NCBI GenBank assembly: GCA_947501105.1
Contig: CANMUP010000003.1
Span: 62,001-126,000, forward strand
DNA length: 64,000 bases
Direction of reading: 5' to 3'
From: an uncultured Flaviramulus sp.
Lineage (GTDB): Bacteria; Bacteroidota; Bacteroidia; Flavobacteriales; Flavobacteriaceae
Made by a program: the position numbers and the translations under genes. Below the pieces are notes generated by a model. That model made no database searches and was not told the origin of the DNA. It saw only the letters and a program-made list of their open reading frames with translations. The first letter of the stretch is position 1. Every line of letters begins with the position of its first letter. Shown here piece by piece: positions 60,236 to 64,000 of this stretch.

Positions 60236-61141
60236 TTAATTATACTTATATAAAAGTAAGGAAAGCATCCCAAAAAACATCACTAATTTTAATATGCTAC
60301 TAATATGATGATAGTCTTTTTTTGTTTTTGCGCTAAATGATTTGATGCTTATATAAAGTAATGGTGCAATAATGAAAACTAAAAAATAGATAACGGCTGT
60401 TTGATTTTTGTATAACGAATTGATGACGTAATATGACACTACAAAAAGCGGAATGAGGGACAAAACAAAAAGGATGTTTCCAGCGCGTTCTCGTCCAATA
60501 ACAATAGGAAGTGTTCGCATACCTGCTTTATAATCACCATTTATGTCTTCAATATCTTTAGCAATTTCACGAATAAGGTTTATTATAAAAGCAAATATGG
60601 AGTAATCTAAAATTATCTTGAAAAAAGTATAAAGCGTTTGCCTGTTTTCTGTAGTTATTACTGGCAATAATTCAAATATACCAACAACAACAATGCTTAA
60701 TGCAACCAACATAGAGATAATTATATTACCAATTAAAAACGTTTGTTTTAAATAGGAAGCATACACATAAAGAAGTGCAGAAATAACGACAAATATTGAG
60801 AAAAACCCACTTCTTCCAACAGAATACGATAAGTAATATCCTAAACCAACACCTACAAGGTTTAAAACAATAAAAAGATTGTATGCTGTTTTTTCTGAAA
60901 TAGACTTTCCAATAATTATTTTACCAGGTTTGTTTACAAAATCGGTTTCAACATCATAAATATCATTAATAACATTGCCAGCGGCTGCAATACAGGCGGT
61001 AGCTAAAATTAAAATTAAAATTTGTAGTGTGGTTAATCCAAAGCTAACTCCAAAAGATTCTAAAAAAGCATATTTGACTAATAGTTGCACCAGTGCAATC
61101 ATCAATAAATTTTTCCAACGTATAAGATTTAAAAAGCTCAA
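60236..61141 (-). CDS. UbiA-family prenyltransferase
   Basis: A 301-residue multi-pass membrane enzyme. NVINDIYDVETDFVNKPGKI is the first Asp-rich motif (NDxxDxxxD), and IREIAKDIEDINGDYKAGMR the second. In Bacteroidota this branch is often called geranylgeranylglycerol-phosphate geranylgeranyltransferase, but quinone-type substrates are possible. Eight or nine helices are expected. It lies in the maf/KdsC-like transcript. Confidence 0.88.
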   Translation of the reverse strand: MSFLNLIRWKNLLMIALVQLLVKYAFLESFGVSFGLTTLQILILILATACIAAAGNVINDIYDVETDFVNKPGKIIIGKSISEKTAYNLFIVLNLVGVGLGYYLSYSVGRSGFFSIFVVISALLYVYASYLKQTFLIGNIIISMLVALSIVVVGIFELLPVITTENRQTLYTFFKIILDYSIFAFIINLIREIAKDIEDINGDYKAGMRTLPIVIGRERAGNILFVLSLIPLFVVSYYVINSLYKNQTAVIYFLVFIIAPLLYISIKSFSAKTKKDYHHISSILKLVMFFGMLSLLLYKYN

Positions 61142-61149
61142 TATTAATG

Positions 61150-61482
61150 TTATAAATAAGGTTTAGTTCTATTATTAACGGCATGTATAATGTACTCTCG
61201 AAAAGTTATAATAATTATAAAAAACACTAAAAGAGTTAGCGTCAAAGCTTGGATAGTCTTTCTCTTTTCATTTTTTCTTATTTCATTTTTAATGATTTCT
61301 CTTTCTTCCTTTGTTAGCTTTTTATGAGAAAAATTAAGTTTAAAATGAAAATGAGTCTCTTCGTTGAGTTTCTCTTTTAAAGTAGAAAACGCTTTATTGG
61401 TTTTTTGATTAAATACACTGTGATTGTTTCCAAAACCAATATAACCAAACCCTACGCTATGTCTTCTTTTGTTTCTAGCCAA
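61150..61482 (-). CDS. hypothetical protein with one C-terminal membrane helix
   Basis: A 110-residue protein: Gly/Tyr-rich start (RRHSVGFGYIGFGNNHSVF), a basic helical middle (LTKEEREIIKNEIRKNEKRK) and one membrane helix (ALTLTLLVFFIIIITF) near the end. Not recognised. It stands 3 bp after the KdsC-type gene and 8 bp before the UbiA gene, so it is transcribed with them. Confidence 0.6.
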   Translation of the reverse strand: MARNKRRHSVGFGYIGFGNNHSVFNQKTNKAFSTLKEKLNEETHFHFKLNFSHKKLTKEEREIIKNEIRKNEKRKTIQALTLTLLVFFIIIITFREYIIHAVNNRTKPYL

Positions 61483-61485
61483 TAT

Positions 61486-62016
61486 TTAATCGTATTTAGC
61501 ATTAAAGTTTCCATTCCACTTACCTTGTACTTTTAGTACTTGTTCAATAACATCACGTACAGCACCTTTACCTCCTTTTTTATGCGATATGTATTTCGAA
61601 ATATTTTTTATTTCTGGAACTGCATCTTGCGGACAACAAGGTAAACCAATTTGATTCATTACAGGAAAATCTGGAATATCATCTCCCATATATAACACAT
61701 TTTCAGATTTAACACCTTTTTTATTAAAGTAGTTTTTAAGCTGCTCAATTTTGTTATGTGCCCCTAAATAAATATCAGTAATACCTAAACCTTTTAAACG
61801 TATACGAACACCTTCGTTCGAGCCTCCAGAAATTATACAAACATTAAACCCAGCATCTACAGCAGTTTTTAATGCGTAACCATCTTTTATATTCATTTTG
61901 CGGAGTAATTCACCAGTACTGGTAACAGTAACCGTACCGTCTGTAAGCACGCCATCAACATCAAAAATAAATGTGGTAATGTGTTCTAAATATTCTTTAT
62001 AGCTTTTTTCTTCCAT
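61486..62016 (-). CDS. kdsC: KdsC-type HAD phosphatase (3-deoxy-D-manno-octulosonate 8-phosphate phosphatase)
   Basis: A 176-residue C0-type HAD hydrolase without a cap. FIFDVDGVLTDG holds the nucleophile pair Asp19/Asp21, CIISGGSNEGVRIR motif II, and VLYMGDDIPDFPVM the metal-binding motif IV. KDO-8-phosphate phosphatase is the common assignment. It overlaps the upstream DUF2520 gene by 20 bp. Confidence 0.88.
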   Translation of the reverse strand: MEEKSYKEYLEHITTFIFDVDGVLTDGTVTVTSTGELLRKMNIKDGYALKTAVDAGFNVCIISGGSNEGVRIRLKGLGITDIYLGAHNKIEQLKNYFNKKGVKSENVLYMGDDIPDFPVMNQIGLPCCPQDAVPEIKNISKYISHKKGGKGAVRDVIEQVLKVQGKWNGNFNAKYD

Positions 62017-62767
62017 GCGTTTGCTGTATTGAATTGGTTAACAATTCGTAGATGTCTTTGTGGTGTTTGTTTTCTAACTGCTTTAGCTGTTTTTTTATGG
62101 TTTTTTTATCATGGCGTTTAGCCGGACCAGTTTGTGCCATGTATGGCGATAACTCTTGAACTTTTTTTGCAGTTTCAAGAATTAATGGTTTTAATAAATC
62201 GAATTCTGCGCCTTCACTTTCAGTTATTTCATGTCCGATTCTATATAATTGATTCGTAAAATTATTTACAAAAACAGCAGCTAAATGTAGTACACGGCGC
62301 TGATCGCTGTTTACTTTTTTGGTTGGACTTCCTATAGATAGCGCTAAATTTTTAAGAAGATCATAATGTTTGCCACCACCAATAGTTTCTATACAAATAG
62401 GTACGTTAGCAAAATCCATTTCGGCATCTTTACTAAAGGTCTGTAATGGATAAAAAACGCCACGTTTTTGCTTTTTATCAATATCATAAACACTTACACT
62501 ACCAGAAGTATGTATAACCAATCTGTTTTCAAAAGGGAGTTGTTCTGATAGTTCTACAATGGCATCATCACTAACAGCAATAATATAAACATCAGCCTCT
62601 TTTAGAAGTGATAAGTCATCAATAATTTTAACTTCATTTCTGTATGAATTAATGGTGTTTAGACTTCTATTATACCATTGGCTTACAGTTATATTATTAG
62701 CTTTGCTAAAAGCTTTAAATAGGTGAGTGGCTACATTGCCTGCGCCAAGAATTACTACTGAAATCAT
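61997..62767 (-). CDS. Rossmann-like/DUF2520 domain protein
   Basis: A 256-residue protein with an N-terminal NAD(P)-binding Rossmann domain (VVILGAGNVATHLFKAFSKA) and the C-terminal DUF2520 helical domain (HLAAVFVNNFTNQLYRIGHE). It resembles pyrroline-carboxylate reductase/ketopantoate reductase folds, but the substrate is unknown. First gene of the 62767-58095 run, divergent from the hemoglobin gene across 60 bp. Confidence 0.88.
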   Translation of the reverse strand: MISVVILGAGNVATHLFKAFSKANNITVSQWYNRSLNTINSYRNEVKIIDDLSLLKEADVYIIAVSDDAIVELSEQLPFENRLVIHTSGSVSVYDIDKKQKRGVFYPLQTFSKDAEMDFANVPICIETIGGGKHYDLLKNLALSIGSPTKKVNSDQRRVLHLAAVFVNNFTNQLYRIGHEITESEGAEFDLLKPLILETAKKVQELSPYMAQTGPAKRHDKKTIKKQLKQLENKHHKDIYELLTNSIQQTHGRKKL

Positions 62768-62787
62768 ACTGCTAAAATAAGTAAGTA

Positions 62788-62821
62788 TTGCATCATATAA
62801 AAGACTTATGCCTTATCTTTG
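62788..62821 (+). promoter_or_regulatory. promoter of the truncated hemoglobin gene (leaderless)
   Basis: TTG (62788-62790), 23 bp, TATCTTTG (62814-62821). The ATG at 62828 follows after only 6 nt, where transcription itself should begin, so the mRNA is probably leaderless. Confidence 0.65.
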
Positions 62822-62827
62822 TTTACT

Positions 62828-63220
62828 ATGAATAAAAAAGATATTAAAACTAGAGAAGATGTTTTTTTATTAGTGTCATCATTCTATAAAAAAGTTAGAA
62901 GGGACACTGTTTTAGGACCTTTTTTTAATGATGTAATTAAAGATTGGGATGCACATTTAGAAAGATTAACTACGTTTTGGGAATCGAGCTTATTTTTAAA
63001 AACTAGATATGTAGGAGATCCTTTAGAAGCACATGTGAAAGTTGATAAAAATAACAACAATAGTATTACTGAATTGCATTTTGGACTTTGGTTAAATCTT
63101 TGGTATCAAACTATAGATGAACTTTTTGAAGGTGATTATGCAGAAAATGCTAAAAGACGTGCTAGAAAAATGGGTACTTTTTTATATTTAAAAATATTTG
63201 AAGCAAGACAATCTCAATAG
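62828..63220 (+). CDS. group III truncated hemoglobin
   Basis: A 130-residue globin of the short 2-over-2 type. FFNDVIKDWDAHLERLTTFW holds the usual B/C/E-helix pattern, and ELHFGLWLNLW carries the proximal His. It binds O2 or NO, possibly for nitrosative protection. The ATG at 62828 is chosen over an in-frame TTG at 62819 since TATCTTTG overlaps that position. Confidence 0.88.
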   Translation: MNKKDIKTREDVFLLVSSFYKKVRRDTVLGPFFNDVIKDWDAHLERLTTFWESSLFLKTRYVGDPLEAHVKVDKNNNNSITELHFGLWLNLWYQTIDELFEGDYAENAKRRARKMGTFLYLKIFEARQSQ

Positions 63221-63312
63221 CCTGGTTTCAATTATAGCTAGTAGTAAATAATTTTTAGCGAATTTGTACTAAGACTTTCAAATTTTAACATAGCAAAATC
63301 AACTAAAATTCT

Positions 63313-63320
63313 TAAATTTG
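63313..63320 (+). promoter_or_regulatory. -7 element before the ccs/resB gene
   Basis: TAAATTTG matches TAnnTTTG, 25 bp before the ATG. No well-spaced TTG is seen. Confidence 0.45.
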
Positions 63321-63345
63321 CACGACCTAAAAAAGGGTTGTTATT

Positions 63346-64000
63346 ATGCTAGATAAACTCGCCAAAATTCTTTTCTCTACTAGACTTACTGCTGTTTTAT
63401 TTATTGCCTTTGCTGCTGCTATGGCAACAGGTACATTTTTAGACTCAGGACAAGAAACATCTCCAACACCTTATACAAGAAATTTAATTTATAACGCTTG
63501 GTGGTTTGTAGCTATTATGGTGTTTTTTGTAATTAATTTTACAGGAAACATCTTTCGTTTCAGATTGTACAAAAAAGAAAAATGGGCAACTTTAATACTA
63601 CACTTGGCTTTCATTTTTATTTTATTAGGCGCTTTTATTACACGCTATGTGAGTTTTGAAGGTATGATGGCAATTAGAGAGGGTGCAACAGAAAACACCT
63701 TTCTTTCACAAGAAACATATGTAACAACATATATAGATGGTGATTATGAGATTGATGGGCAAAATCAAAGACGTGTTTTAGAATCCGAAGTCGATTTTTC
63801 AAAACGTTTAAATAACGATTTTAAAGTTAAAACAGATTACAATAAACTACCAGTTACTATTGAATTAGAAAAGTTTATTGTTGGAGCAGAAGAAGATATT
63901 ATTCCAAGCGATACAGGAGAGGAATACTTGAAACTAGTTGAAGCTGGAGGAAATGGTGCCCATAATCACTTTTTAAAGGTTGGAGAGGTTGCAAATGTTC
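63346..64000 (+). CDS. cytochrome c biogenesis protein, ResB/CcsB(A)-type, 5' part (cut by window edge)
   Basis: The first 218 residues of a longer membrane protein. ILFSTRLTAVLFIAFAAAMA begins a membrane helix followed by TGTFLDSGQETSPTPYTRN, and a second helix with NFTGNIFRFRLYKKEKWATL, as in ResB/CcsB parts of system II cytochrome c maturation. A third helix (LHLAFIFILLGAFITRYVSF) leads to a soluble loop running off the window. In Bacteroidota the protein is often a CcsBA fusion; whether CcsA follows cannot be seen. Confidence 0.85.
   Translation, partial: MLDKLAKILFSTRLTAVLFIAFAAAMATGTFLDSGQETSPTPYTRNLIYNAWWFVAIMVFFVINFTGNIFRFRLYKKEKWATLILHLAFIFILLGAFITRYVSFEGMMAIREGATENTFLSQETYVTTYIDGDYEIDGQNQRRVLESEVDFSKRLNNDFKVKTDYNKLPVTIELEKFIVGAEEDIIPSDTGEEYLKLVEAGGNGAHNHFLKVGEVANV

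Noticed and set aside
1-64000. CRISPR array
   Set aside because: No set of short direct repeats with regular spacers was seen; the only repeat family is the four ~127-bp elements.
1-64000. rRNA genes or further tRNA genes
   Set aside because: Only the tRNA-Met and its fragment show cloverleaf-type sequence; no rRNA-like conserved segment was seen.

Overview
The window is AT-rich (roughly two thirds A+T by eye) and comes from a Bacteroidota genome, most likely a marine member of Flavobacteriaceae. The evidence is promoters of the TTG-(17-24)-TAnnTTTG type, many lipoprotein signal peptides, and the flavobacterial core block YqgE/HU/Fmt/RecQ/DUF493/DUF4290/MurA. Sulfatases, fucosidases and FucP-type sugar permeases point to growth on sulfated, fucose-containing (algal-type) polysaccharide.

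Region 1 (1-19931) is one co-directional run of 15 genes with gaps of 0-60 bp. It holds a truncated GH29 fucosidase, SGNH and SASA esterases, a three-esterase fusion, GH16, two S1-type sulfatases, two paralogous calcineurin-like phosphoesterases, a beta-propeller glycosidase-like lipoprotein, a GH95 fucosidase, an NPCBM plus alpha-galactosidase-like enzyme and an alkaline-phosphatase-superfamily lipoprotein. Inside it sit two cytosolic L-fucose catabolism enzymes (FAH-type hydrolase and lactonase). No SusC/SusD pair is visible; the locus is cut at the left edge.

Region 2 (20048-28301) starts with a good promoter and carries an SDR, a fucose permease, a mutarotase, a GH20 hexosaminidase and an FMN L-lactate dehydrogenase, then AraC and LacI regulators with a CBM9-like protein between them. 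With region 1 this gives most of the non-phosphorylative route from L-fucose to pyruvate plus L-lactate. The fuconate dehydratase and a second dehydrogenase are not in the window.

Region 3 (28393-36915) looks like amino-sugar use: nucleotidyltransferase, NahK-like C1 kinase, sugar MFS permease, Gfo/Idh oxidoreductase, a NagB deaminase fused to a PIG-L deacetylase, and acetyl-CoA synthetase to recover acetate. A LacI-like palindrome lies between the LacI gene and this operon.

Region 4 (36917-40818) is a small tRNA-bounded island. A copy of the 3' part of tRNA-Met(CAT) lies at the left and the complete tRNA at the right. Between them four related, strongly folding elements of about 125-130 bp separate accessory genes in a cassette-like way. 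No recombinase is seen.

Region 5 (40833-64000) is mostly housekeeping: START-like protein, class IV aminotransferase, YqgE, HU, Fmt, RecQ, an NTPase, DUF493, DUF4290, MurA, aquaporin, DUF2911, an XRE/membrane pair, a PIG-L/small ORF/SSS symporter/Gfo-Idh operon, MscS, Maf, UbiA, KdsC-type phosphatase, DUF2520, truncated hemoglobin and the start of a ResB/Ccs cytochrome c biogenesis gene cut at the right edge.
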